The notes under the pieces are model-generated. The model was not told the DNA's origin, ran no database searches, and worked only from the letters and a program-made list of their open reading frames with translations. Shown here piece after piece: positions 7,195-13,433 of a stretch of DNA of 13,433 nt (positions are counted from its first letter, which is position 1; the number at the start of each line of letters is the position of its first letter). Position numbers and translations under genes: made by a program. Source of the DNA: JBHELG01 sp046263195 (lineage in GTDB: Bacteria; Actinomycetota; Nitriliruptoria; Nitriliruptorales; JAHWKO01); the NCBI GenBank assembly GCA_046263195.1, contig JBHELG010000117.1, positions 1 to 13,433 on the forward strand. The letters run 5' to 3'.

Positions 7195-8265
7195 CTACCC
7201 GGTGACGCAGGGCTGGTTGAAGGTAACGAACTTGTTGCCCTTCCACCTGTTCGCATCACAGGGCGGCGTCAGGTTGGTGTCCCGAAGGTCTTCAATTTCG
7301 TTGCCCCGCGCGACGTTTCCCGTGATGGAATTGTTGCTCGAGGCCACGAGGATCCCGTAGTCGGCATTGTCCTGCACGCGGTTCCCCGCGATCTTGTTGT
7401 CGTCCGCGCCCACGCCGGTGACCACCGTGCGCCGCAGCGAGATGCCAGCCAGAGGCGTGGAAGTATCGGCGGCCCCGGTGCCGTTTCCGACGACGACGTT
7501 GTTCACCACCTGCGCGCCAGTGACCGGGGGAAGCACCGCGCCACCTGGCAGGGGACGATTCCCGAACAGGACGATGCCGTCACCAGAGCTGTTCGTCACC
7601 GTGTTGTTGATCACCCGGTGATCAGATCCGTTCTCGAGACTGATCCCCGACGTGGTGGTCCGGTTGTCGGCCTGATCCACGAGGTTATGCGCGATCATGT
7701 TCCGCGCCGACGGCAGGTCGTCGAGCTGGTCCGTCGCACGCCCGTCGAACACGGAGATCCCGCCGAAGCCGCCGCTGTTGATCACCGTGTTCCTCATGAC
7801 CTGGCTGTCGGTGACGTTCTGCAGGACTATTCCGTTGCCGGTCGTGTTGTCGAGGGACCGGATGTCGACGACCTTGTTGTGCGACCCGTTCTGAACGTGG
7901 ACGCCGTGGAAGAATCCGCGCACGGTGCCGTTCTTGACGGTGACGTTGCTGTGCCCGTTGACCTTGACCCCGGCTGCCTGGTGCAGCACCACCGGGCCGC
8001 CCAAGCCGAAGATGGTGTGCCCGTTGAGGTCAAGTGTGACGTTGTCGGCCCCGATCACCAGGCCGTGACCGCCAGGCACGTGCTGGCCCGGATGCGACAC
8101 GTCATCGCCGCACGGGCCGATGTCGGCAGTGAGGACGGTGTCTTCGGTGATGAGTGTGCCGCACTCGAGCGCCGCCGCCTCGGCGACGTCGATGCTCCTC
8201 GCCAGGGCCGGCAGCACGGTGAGCATTTGCTGCATGGCCAGAGCCATTCGGACATAGCGTCTCAT
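7195..8265 (-). CDS. Secreted right-handed parallel beta-helix repeat protein (NosD/PbH1-like)
   Basis: From ATG 8265 the product has 356 residues. An N-terminal signal peptide is likely (MRRYVRMALAMQQMLTVLPALA, residues 1-22, ending near AEAA 28-31). The body repeats a roughly 20-25-residue rung with patterns such as NVTLDLNGHTI (75-85), SNVTVKNGTVRGF, NGIVLQNVTDSQVMRNTV, SGISLENGSDHRVINNTV, DGIVLFGN and YGILVASSNNSITGNV, typical of PbH1 beta-helix folds with Asn stacks. The opening CGTLITEDTVLTADIGPC (35-52) is a known start of such proteins; C35, C52, C336 and C353 could form disulfides. A good Shine-Dalgarno (GGGGAGGGG, about 7 bases before ATG) supports 8265 over the longer start at 8328. 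Beta-helix folds bind or cut polysaccharides, but no catalytic residues can be named, so the function is open. It is monocistronic with its own terminator. Confidence 0.85.
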   Translation of the reverse strand: MRRYVRMALAMQQMLTVLPALARSIDVAEAAALECGTLITEDTVLTADIGPCGDDVSHPGQHVPGGHGLVIGADNVTLDLNGHTIFGLGGPVVLHQAAGVKVNGHSNVTVKNGTVRGFFHGVHVQNGSHNKVVDIRSLDNTTGNGIVLQNVTDSQVMRNTVINSGGFGGISVFDGRATDQLDDLPSARNMIAHNLVDQADNRTTTSGISLENGSDHRVINNTVTNSSGDGIVLFGNRPLPGGAVLPPVTGAQVVNNVVVGNGTGAADTSTPLAGISLRRTVVTGVGADDNKIAGNRVQDNADYGILVASSNNSITGNVARGNEIEDLRDTNLTPPCDANRWKGNKFVTFNQPCVTG

Positions 8266-8328
8266 TACAGTCCCCTCCCCTGGCCAAACGGTCAGGTGAG
8301 TGTCATCGCACGTCGCACTACCCGTCAA

Positions 8329-8347
8329 TAAGTGTCACCCACACTTA
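8329..8347. promoter_or_regulatory. Perfect 7-bp-arm dyad upstream of the beta-helix gene (candidate operator)
   Basis: TAAGTGT at 8329-8335 and ACACTTA at 8341-8347 form a perfect inverted repeat with a 5-base spacer, 64-82 bases upstream of ATG 8265. Directly beside it, on the - strand, TTGACG (8323-8328) could be a -35 element, though no good -10 follows at the right distance. AGTGTCA, which covers part of the left arm and spacer, occurs again at 8299-8305, 32 bases away or three helical turns. A regulator site for the minus-strand gene is plausible but unproven. Confidence 0.4.
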
Positions 8348-8544
8348 ACGGATGTAACCGAACCTGGCGGCGAGACGTCTCCGACCATTTCGTACGTCAA
8401 CGTCGGTTTGAACGTGGGACTGGAACCGGCTTCGTACAGTCGTCCTGGTCCGTGTCCGCCAGACGCACCGCTTGCCGGCAGCCGGGGGAACTACCACACG
8501 AAGCAGATGGACAAGCTTGCCCGGCACGGGCGGGGTGGAGACGG

Positions 8545-8730
8545 TTCAGCCCTTATCATTTGTTCCGCCGTGAGATCGAGGTGGAGATCCTGCCGTACCT
8601 CGCCGAACGCGACATCGGCGTCCTGGTGTACAGATCACTGGCCGGCCAGGGATCCCACCGCCCAGCTCGGGGTTGCCTGACCTTCCGACTCGGCGCTGCA
8701 CGTCGCGATCGCCGGCCCACCCCGGAGGGA
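8545..8730 (+). pseudogene. Aldo/keto reductase C-terminal remnant with internal deletion
   Basis: Frame 8545-8652 encodes FSPYHLFRREIEVEILPYLAERDIGVLVYRSLAGQG, split here as the segments SPYHLFRREIEVEILPYL and AERDIGVLVYRSLAG. These match the beta7-alpha region of aldo/keto reductases (PYNLFRREIE, ILPYC, GIGVLVYGPLAHG). After 8651 the next frame reads DPTAQLGVA, then a TGA at 8678, then DSALHVAIAG. In intact family members these correspond to QLAVAWTL followed by PAVHVAIVGAR near the C-terminus. The roughly 80-90 residues that should separate the two blocks are missing, and everything before the first block (about 190 residues) is also gone. So at least one internal deletion, a frame change and a stop have hit this gene. 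The tail of the remnant supplies the ribosome binding site of the dehydrogenase that follows. Confidence 0.75.
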
Positions 8731-8735
8731 ATGTG

Positions 8736-9608
8736 ATGGTCAAGATTGCGTTTCTCGGCCTGGGTCAGATGGGCACACCCCTCGCAACCCGGCTGGTGCA
8801 GGCCGGGCACCCCGTCACGGTGTGGAACCGCACCCCCGAACGGACGGCACCGCTCGTCGCGCAAGGGGCAACTGCGGCGTCCTCGCCGGCCGAGGCCGCG
8901 GGCGGGGCCGACGTCGTCATCACGATGCTCGCGAACTCTGAAGCACTGGAGGAGGTCCTGTTCGGGCCCGAGGGCTTGGTCTCCGCGCTGAGTCCGGGGC
9001 AGCTGTTCATGGACATGTCGACGATCGGCCCTCGCGACTTCCTCTCCATGGCCTCCCGGCTCCCTGAAGGTGTGGCGGCCGTGGACGCGCCGGTGAGAGG
9101 CAGCGTCCCGGAGGCGACAGCGGGGACTCTCCGCATTTTCGTAGGAGCCTCGGACCACGACTTCTCAAGCGTACGACCGCTCCTGGAGACCCTCGGGGAC
9201 GTGCGGCACGTCGGAGCGCTGGGGTCGGGTGCGGCGATGAAGCTGGTGGTCAACCTCACGCTCGGGGTCTCCATCGTCGCATTCGGTGAGGCGCTCGCGC
9301 TCGCGAAGGCTGTCGAGCTCGACCGCGATGCGGTGCTCGACGTCCTAGCCGAGTCCCCGATCGGCCCCACGGTCGTGTCCAAGCGCGCCAACGTCGAGGC
9401 CGATCACTATCCGCCGGCCTTCAAGCTCCGCCACGCGCGCAAAGACATGCGGCTCATCGATGAGCTTTCCCAGGGCGCGGGAATCGATCTGGTGGTGTCC
9501 CACGCCGCTCGCCAGAGCATGGAGCACGCCATGGAGCGCGGCGCCGCGGACCTGGACTTCTCCGCCGTCATACCCACGATCCTCGGGCAAGACATAGTCA
9601 GGGGATGA
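8736..9608 (+). CDS. NAD(P)-dependent beta-hydroxyacid dehydrogenase (3-hydroxyisobutyrate dehydrogenase-like)
   Basis: This 290-residue protein has the normal length of the family. The N-terminal Rossmann fold shows GLGQMG at 8-13, followed by VWNRTPER (29-36); the Asn-Arg after the second strand suggests NADP use. The substrate-binding motif reads DAPVRGSVPEATAGTL (117-132), where classical 3-hydroxyisobutyrate dehydrogenases have DAPVSGG; this variant is frequent in uncharacterised actinobacterial members. The catalytic lysine is K169 in GAAMKLVVN, and HARKDMRL (233-240) is the conserved C-terminal helix. ATG 8736 is chosen because GGAGGGA lies 6 bases upstream; the ATG at 8731 is out of frame. 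The family reduces or oxidises small beta-hydroxyacids, and some members reduce imines or aldehydes such as succinic semialdehyde. The substrate here is not predictable. It is likely transcribed alone. Confidence 0.9.
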   Translation: MVKIAFLGLGQMGTPLATRLVQAGHPVTVWNRTPERTAPLVAQGATAASSPAEAAGGADVVITMLANSEALEEVLFGPEGLVSALSPGQLFMDMSTIGPRDFLSMASRLPEGVAAVDAPVRGSVPEATAGTLRIFVGASDHDFSSVRPLLETLGDVRHVGALGSGAAMKLVVNLTLGVSIVAFGEALALAKAVELDRDAVLDVLAESPIGPTVVSKRANVEADHYPPAFKLRHARKDMRLIDELSQGAGIDLVVSHAARQSMEHAMERGAADLDFSAVIPTILGQDIVRG

Positions 9609-10117
9609 TCGTGGGAACCAGGCCAAGCCGCCCGGCTTCGTGGCCCGGGCCGGCCACCCGCGAGGGGCCGGATCGGACAGCCTCGTGCAGGCAGTCGGCA
9701 ACGGTCCGCTGAAGATGCGGGCTCGCCACCGCGAGCCAACCGCTCGAAAAAGGCCAGAAACGTCGACCCGCGAGGTTTACCGTCTGACGCCACCGCCCCA
9801 GCGGTCGCGGTTGATGGTGTGTCCAAGTTCGCCGCATTTCTCGTCACGTTTGGCCTGCTCTTCGCGTCTCCGTTGGCCGGTCCGCGGCTTGCGCGGGGCG
9901 TCGAGGGCGTGGTTGGGCGCTTGCATCGCACCCGGCCGGCATTCGACATAATGGACGTAGCGAGCAAGTGCAGACGGTTCGGGGAGGTTCGAGGACGACC
10001 AGGCGGTGACGGGGTTTGGGCCTCGGTCGTGGGCAGGTCACACCCGGCGGGGTCTGTTGACCGTCGCGGGCGCAAGCTGCGGCAAAGCGGCGGCGCCGCC
10101 AGATGGAAGGAGAGGCT
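9609..10117. other. Intergenic region before the P450 gene
   Basis: About 500 bases with no recognisable gene. Long open frames on both strands give Arg/Pro/Gly-rich products without family features. A run encoding SKFAAFLVTFGLLFASPL (from 9822) looks like a signal peptide, but it is followed by nothing recognisable and its frame merely runs on into the P450. A hairpin at its left edge is listed separately. Confidence 0.4.
9621..9645 (+). terminator. Possible hairpin terminator after the dehydrogenase
   Basis: AAGCC (9625-9629) pairs with GGCTT (9634-9638) around a 4-base loop, and flanking GGCC on both sides can extend the stem across a 3-base bulge. It lies 13 bases past the stop at 9608. 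There is no T run, which is frequent for actinobacterial terminators but leaves the call weak. Confidence 0.3.
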
Positions 10118-10214
10118 ATGTCCCCTCCCGAGAGCTCTGGCGGCCGTTCTGACACCGGTCCCCGGGGGCGGAGGGGAGACGCGCCTTCCGGTGATGGGCC
10201 TTCGATCGAAGGCG

Positions 10215-11566
10215 ATGTCAGTGCTCGCGACGGCATCCGATCCGCCACGCTCTACGCTTCCCTACGGCCGGCTGGTCAGAGAACTTCGGGAACGCACCTA
10301 CGTCTTCGAGGAGATTCGGGACACCACCGGCCCGGTGACACAGCTCACGCTGGGGCCGAGGTGGCTGATACCTCTTCTGGTGGTGATCACCTCACCGGAA
10401 GGTGCGCAGCAGGTGCTGGGTCGCCACGACGGCAGGTTCGACAAGCACGCCCGAGTCCACGACGAGGCACGCAGCGTGTTCGGGCTGAACTTGTTCAGCG
10501 CCGACTATGGAGAGTGGAAGCAGCGGCGGCGCATGCTCCAGCCCGTCTTCACGCCCAACCACGTGACCTCATTCGCCCGCCACATGGGTGAGGCGGCCCA
10601 CACGCTCGCCCAACGCTGGCAACACATGCCAACCGTCGACCTCAACCTTGAGATGCGCCGTCTCACCCTGCGCGTCCTGGGGCGGACGCTGTTCGGCCGC
10701 TCCCTTGATGAGCAGGCCCTTGCGCTTGGACCCCTCGTGCACCATTCTCTGCGCTACGTCACCGGACGGGTCCTCAACCCGCTACGAGCGCCACAGTGGC
10801 TGCCAACGCCTGCTCGGCAGCGTGCACACACGTCTCTGCAGTTGATGCGGTCGGTGATCTCCGAAGCGGTTACCAGCCACCTACGCCGCGATGGCGACCG
10901 AGAACTGCTCGACCTGCTTCAAGACGCTACCGACCCCGATACGGGTGAACGGTTCAGTCCCGGAGCGGTGATCGATGAGCTTGATGGTGTTCCTCATCGC
11001 CGGGCACGACACCACGGCGACCACCCTCACCGCAGCCCTGTGGCTGCTGGGACGCCACCCAGGCGTGGAGGACCGGGTGGCCGAGGAGGCGGACCTTCTC
11101 GATGGAGGTCCCATACCAACCGCGCGACCTGCGGACACTGGCCCTGACCTCCCGCGTCTTGCAAGAGGCGATGCGCATGTACCCGCCCGCCCCCGCGGTC
11201 GTTCGGCGGGTCGAGCACGACACCATCGTCTGTGGTTACCGCGTACCCGCAGGAGCTGACCTCGTGGTCAGTATCTGGGCGTTACACCGCGACCCCGCCA
11301 TCTGGCACGACCCGACCCGCTTCGATCCCGACCGGTTCCTGCCTTCGGCAGTGGAACAACGCGACCGCTGGGCCTACTTGCCCTTCGGTGCCGGTCCCCG
11401 CTCCTGCATCGGTGACCACTTCGCGCTGACCGAAGCCACCATCGCCCTCGTCAGCCTCACCCGCAAGCTTCGCATCGAATCTATGGACGACACCTTCCCA
11501 ATGGCCGTCCCCTTCACCCTCACCGCCGAAGGCCGCGTCCCCGCCCGGATCACCCCCCGCAGCTGA
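10215..11566 (+). pseudogene. Cytochrome P450 with two frame changes (full motif set, three reading frames)
   Basis: Read across frames, this is a normal-size P450 (about 448 residues). Segment 1 (10215 to about 10980) has WKQRRRMLQPVF, with the helix-C WxxxR. Segment 2 (about 10984-11115) has MVFLIAGHDTTATT, the I-helix oxygen-binding motif. Segment 3 (to TGA 11566) has QEAMRMYPPAP (ExxR: Glu codon 11165, Arg codon 11174), FDPDRF, and the heme loop PFGAGPRSCIG with the heme-ligating Cys codon at 11405. The first frame change is well placed: removing one T at 10981/10982 joins DE-L to MVFL. The second lies within 11101-11125, between LLDGGP and RDLRTLAL. ATG 10215 fits the family start; an alternative start is ATG 10194. 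An ATG at 10118 has a far better ribosome site but is in another frame. The substrate is unknown; no ferredoxin or reductase gene lies nearby. Sequencing indels are a possible alternative to real decay. Confidence 0.85.
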
Positions 11567-11822
11567 GCCGGCTTTGGTCGCACGGAACTCGCCCGAACGT
11601 GCTCCCATACCCAACGCGTCTTCTTCGGTCCAGCGTTCGATATCAGCGCCTCGAATGCGCGCCTACGCTCGAGCAGACTCCTCCACCACTTGTCGCCGTG
11701 CAGGAGCGGGCGGTGCACGTCGTGTACGACCCTCCAGGACCGCCTGGTTCAAGAACCACGCCTCAACACACAGTGCGCCTCAATCGTTCACCCTCGGACG
11801 CGCGCTACGTGATCAAGTGGTG

Positions 11823-12374
11823 ATGAGTCGGTGTTTGCCTCGTACCGTCCTGTTGTTGCTTCTGGCGCTGTTTCTCGCAGCGTGCGGGGGGTCGACGGGT
11901 CCGATCGTGACTCCCACGCCTTTCGCAGCAGAGCCGTCTGAGCCGGCCGAGCCGACTGAGCCCGACGAGGAGATCGTGCGCCAGATAACCCCACAAGGCG
12001 AAGCCGCGGTTCAACTCGTCGTGGAGCCCCGAGAGATCCGGCTGGAGGAGACGGTGACCATCCGTCTGGTGAACCGGGGCAGGCTACCGCTCCGCACAGG
12101 CTTCATGTTCAACATTGAGCGCTGGGACGGAGAGAGGTGGGTGGAGGTGCCCTGGCCTGAGAATGTTGATTTCCCCGCGGCCGAGCTCTTCCTCCCTGTG
12201 GGCGGGAGTACGGAACCCCAATCGTGGCCATACGGCGGCGTTTCCGCCCAGCCCGGCTTGTACCGGGCCATAAAGTCCGCCTCCTACCCGGACCCCGACC
12301 AGATTCGCCCCGACCTGCAGCTACGGCCCCGCACCCGTTTCCGTGTGAGACGCAGCGGTGAACCCTCAGACTAG
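11823..12374 (+). CDS. Lipoprotein with bacterial immunoglobulin-like domain
   Basis: This 183-residue lipoprotein starts with a hydrophobic signal (9-20) and the lipobox LAAC, with the cysteine at 21. A Pro/Glu/Thr linker follows (PSEPAEPTEPDEE, 38-50). Residues about 60-175 form one beta domain: VEPREIRLEETVTIRLVNRG (67-86), GFMFNIERWDGERWVEVPW (93-111), then FLPVGG, WPYG and QPGLYRAIKS (143-152). This pattern is that of the bacterial Ig-like domain (Big_14-type) found in exported proteins of Gram-positive bacteria, where the ending GxYRxxK is typical. The start is ATG 11823; GTG 11820 directly before it is an alternative, and the ribosome site is weak. It is presumably anchored on the outer face of the membrane. 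It lies 256 bases after the P450 and converges with the broken PPOX gene. The role is unknown; the family is not enzymatic. Confidence 0.82.
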   Translation: MSRCLPRTVLLLLLALFLAACGGSTGPIVTPTPFAAEPSEPAEPTEPDEEIVRQITPQGEAAVQLVVEPREIRLEETVTIRLVNRGRLPLRTGFMFNIERWDGERWVEVPWPENVDFPAAELFLPVGGSTEPQSWPYGGVSAQPGLYRAIKSASYPDPDQIRPDLQLRPRTRFRVRRSGEPSD

Positions 12375-12444
12375 GCCGCGAGATTCCAGGAACAGCAGAC
12401 GAGCAGCACATCACGGCCGCCCTCACAATCTCGGCCGAGGTCGT

Positions 12445-12943
12445 TGGGAAGCGATATCGGGTCTGCGCGAACCGGCCCTTTGCGAACGCAAGCACCTTCG
12501 TCGGTGCGACTTCAAACACGACTGCGGACCCCCCGTCCTCGTGGTGGAACATCCCATGCTGGACGGCGAAGTCCCAGTCGCCGTGGTACTTCCTGCGCCA
12601 TAGGTCGGCGAGAGTCCGCAGCCTGGAATCTTCCGTGACTTATGGCGCTGCCTTCGACCACGACATCGAGCCCTTCCTTCCACCGGTTGGAGCCGGTGGT
12701 GAGGGGCTACGTGCGGGTTCCGAGCAATGTTCACCTCTTCTGCTCGGCTGGACCGGTGCAGAAGTGGAGCCGGTCGTCGTACCAGACGGCCGGCAGTGGT
12801 GTGACGTGCGGTCGGCCATCGCTCCGAACTGTGGAGATCCAGAAGAGCTCGGCGGTCTCGAGCACCCGGAGTGCGTCCGACCATGGCGTCGGAGGGGAGT
12901 CCGGATCACCGAAGCGGATGTCCTGTTCAGGTACGGGTTCCAT
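12445..12943 (-). pseudogene. Pyridoxamine 5'-phosphate oxidase (PPOX)-family protein, broken by three frame changes
   Basis: Read on the - strand, the start is MEPVPEQDIRF (ATG 12943; an in-frame ATG at 12976 would add 11 residues). Then follow ELFWISTVRSDGRPHVTPLP and HFCTGPAEQKR, ending at a TGA (12731-12733). The next frame continues NIARNPHVA, the first frame resumes LTTGSNRWKEGLDVVVEGSAI, and a third frame gives VTEDSRLRTLADLWRRKYHG, FAVQHGMFHHEDGGSAVVFEV and APTKVLAFAKGRFAQTRYRF, the usual C-terminus. Together this is one complete PPOX-type split-barrel protein of about 166 residues, a family that binds FMN or F420. The lesions are a lost base near 12733, an extra C in a run of four near 12704-12707, and an extra base (or two lost) near 12642-12645. 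The normal stop after RYRF is also absent. This is either decay or a cluster of indel errors. It is divergent from the PadR gene. Confidence 0.82.
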
Positions 12944-13230
12944 GCCGTTGTGACGTTCATGATGGTCGCGACTCATCGGTGAAACACGAAGTCAGGGCGA
13001 CAATCGCTGGAAGTCGTCTCCGACGTCTCTTCACCGCGCGCGATCGACCCCAGGGAGAGACCGCACCGACGGGCACCAGGGCCCGGTCCGCGACCAGGCC
13101 GCCGACTCGATTGTCGCCCAGGAGGAGCCCGTAACACCTCACGCGCCGAGGCCGCTGCCTCGCGGAGCCCGGTAGGCACTACCTCAACATCGACACCGCT
13201 CAGCTGGCTCGCTTTGTCGAAGCTGGCCCA
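12944..13230. other. Intergenic region between broken PPOX gene and PadR promoter
   Basis: About 290 bases without a gene I can name. On the - strand two overlapping frames have ordered-looking stretches (SGVDVEVVPTGLREAAASAR from one, YGLLLGDNRVGGLVADRALV from the other). Joined by one frame change they could be a remnant of a further gene, but I recognise no family, and there is no ribosome site. Confidence 0.3.
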
Positions 13231-13241
13231 CCTGATAAGAT
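13214..13241 (+). promoter_or_regulatory. Probable promoter of the PadR gene
   Basis: TTGTCG (13214-13219) and TAAGAT (13236-13241), separated by 16 bases, form a sigma-70-like pair, and TG at 13233-13234 gives an extended -10. Transcription would start near 13248, inside the palindrome listed next and about 35 bases before the GTG start. Confidence 0.5.
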
Positions 13242-13260
13242 ACATAGCGCCTCTATGCAT
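13240..13260. promoter_or_regulatory. 8-5-8 palindrome, candidate PadR operator
   Basis: ATACATAG (13240-13247) and CTATGCAT (13253-13260) are inverted repeats with one mismatch in eight and a 5-base spacer. The site overlaps the -10 end and the predicted transcription start, where a repressor would block initiation. PadR proteins commonly bind ATGT/ACAT-type dyads and repress their own genes; the half-sites here (ACATAG / CTATGC) are in keeping with that. AT-rich symmetry stands out in this GC-rich region. Confidence 0.55.
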
Positions 13261-13283
13261 ATTGGTCCGAGGTATCGGGAGGG

Positions 13284-13433
13284 GTGGTCCAGATCGAAAA
13301 GGACCTCGTCGCGGCGTCGGCGACGCCGCTGGTGCTGGCGATCCTGGCCGAGGGTGAGAGTTACGGCTACGCCATTCTGAAGCGCGTTCGGGAGCTCTCG
13401 GACGGTGAGCTCGAGTGGACCGATGGGATGCTC
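13284..13433 (+). CDS. PadR-family transcriptional regulator (3' truncated by window edge)
   Basis: Fifty codons are visible. They read VVQIEKDLVAASATPLVLAI, then LAEGESYGYAILKRVRELSD, then GELEWTDGML, the N-terminal winged-helix of PadR regulators: the helix PLVLAILAEGESYGYAI, the recognition-helix region, and the start of the usual GMLYPLLHRLE. GTG 13284 is the only start after the in-frame TAG at 13245; GGGAGG at 13277-13282 is very close to it, so initiation may be inefficient. PadR proteins sense small molecules and control detoxification or transport genes placed next to them; the target here is probably downstream, outside the window, since the divergent PPOX gene is broken. The upstream palindrome suggests autoregulation. 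Confidence 0.88.
   Translation, partial: MVQIEKDLVAASATPLVLAILAEGESYGYAILKRVRELSDGELEWTDGML

Noticed and set aside
7618..8331. Plus-strand open frame of 237 codons rich in Val and Asp.
   Set aside because: It is antisense to the beta-helix gene, which has a signal peptide, repeats, ribosome site and terminator.
11374..11718. Minus-strand frame with RPLLHGDKWWRSLLERRRAF after the P450.
   Set aside because: Most of it is antisense to the P450 C-terminus, no family is recognised and there is no start signal.
1..13433. Looked for CRISPR arrays, insertion sequences, phage genes, toxin-antitoxin pairs and restriction systems.
   Set aside because: No regularly spaced repeats, transposase motifs, terminal inverted repeats or defence-type domains were seen on either strand.

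Overview
This is a high-GC window with GTG starts, several ATGA or GTGA overlaps and Shine-Dalgarno sequences. The CMD/ECF41 pair, the CUT1 sugar importer, the P450 and the PPOX-type enzyme suggest a soil or sediment actinobacterium (Actinomycetota), probably an environmental or metagenomic contig. Assignment below phylum is not possible from the sequence alone.

Layout, left to right. (1) 1-1462: the 3' part of a carboxymuconolactone decarboxylase/AhpD-like gene, overlapping by ATGA an ECF sigma factor of the ECF41 (SigJ-like) type. (2) 1463-2754: mostly non-coding, holding a truncated alpha/beta-hydrolase. (3) 2877-7059: a complete CUT1-type carbohydrate ABC importer on the + strand, in the unusual order MalG-like permease, lipoprotein binding protein, MalK-like ATPase, MalF-like permease. 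(4) 7100-8265 on the - strand: a secreted parallel beta-helix protein with its own intrinsic terminator, convergent with the importer. (5) 8545-8730: the internally deleted C-terminal remnant of an aldo/keto reductase. (6) 8736-9608: an intact beta-hydroxyacid dehydrogenase. (7) 10215-11566: a cytochrome P450 with all its signature motifs, spread over three reading frames. (8) 11823-12374: a lipoprotein with a bacterial Ig-like domain. (9) 12445-12943 on the - strand: a PPOX-family flavin/F420 enzyme broken by three frame changes. (10) From 13284 to the edge: the start of a PadR-family regulator, preceded by a promoter and a near-perfect 8-5-8 palindrome that is a good candidate operator.

Two blocks look functional and coherent: the CMD-ECF41 pair (the sigma factor probably activates its own CMD partner) and the sugar importer. 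The right half is a set of oxidoreductases and an uptake-unrelated lipoprotein without an evident pathway. Four genes there and on the left are broken (hydrolase, aldo/keto reductase, P450, PPOX) while long genes beside them are intact. This points to local gene decay, although assembly indels must be excluded for the P450 and PPOX genes. I found no RNA genes, CRISPR arrays, insertion sequences or clear defence system, and nothing I can defend as a wholly new system. The most useful leads are the PadR operator, the decay pattern, and the dyad in front of the beta-helix gene.
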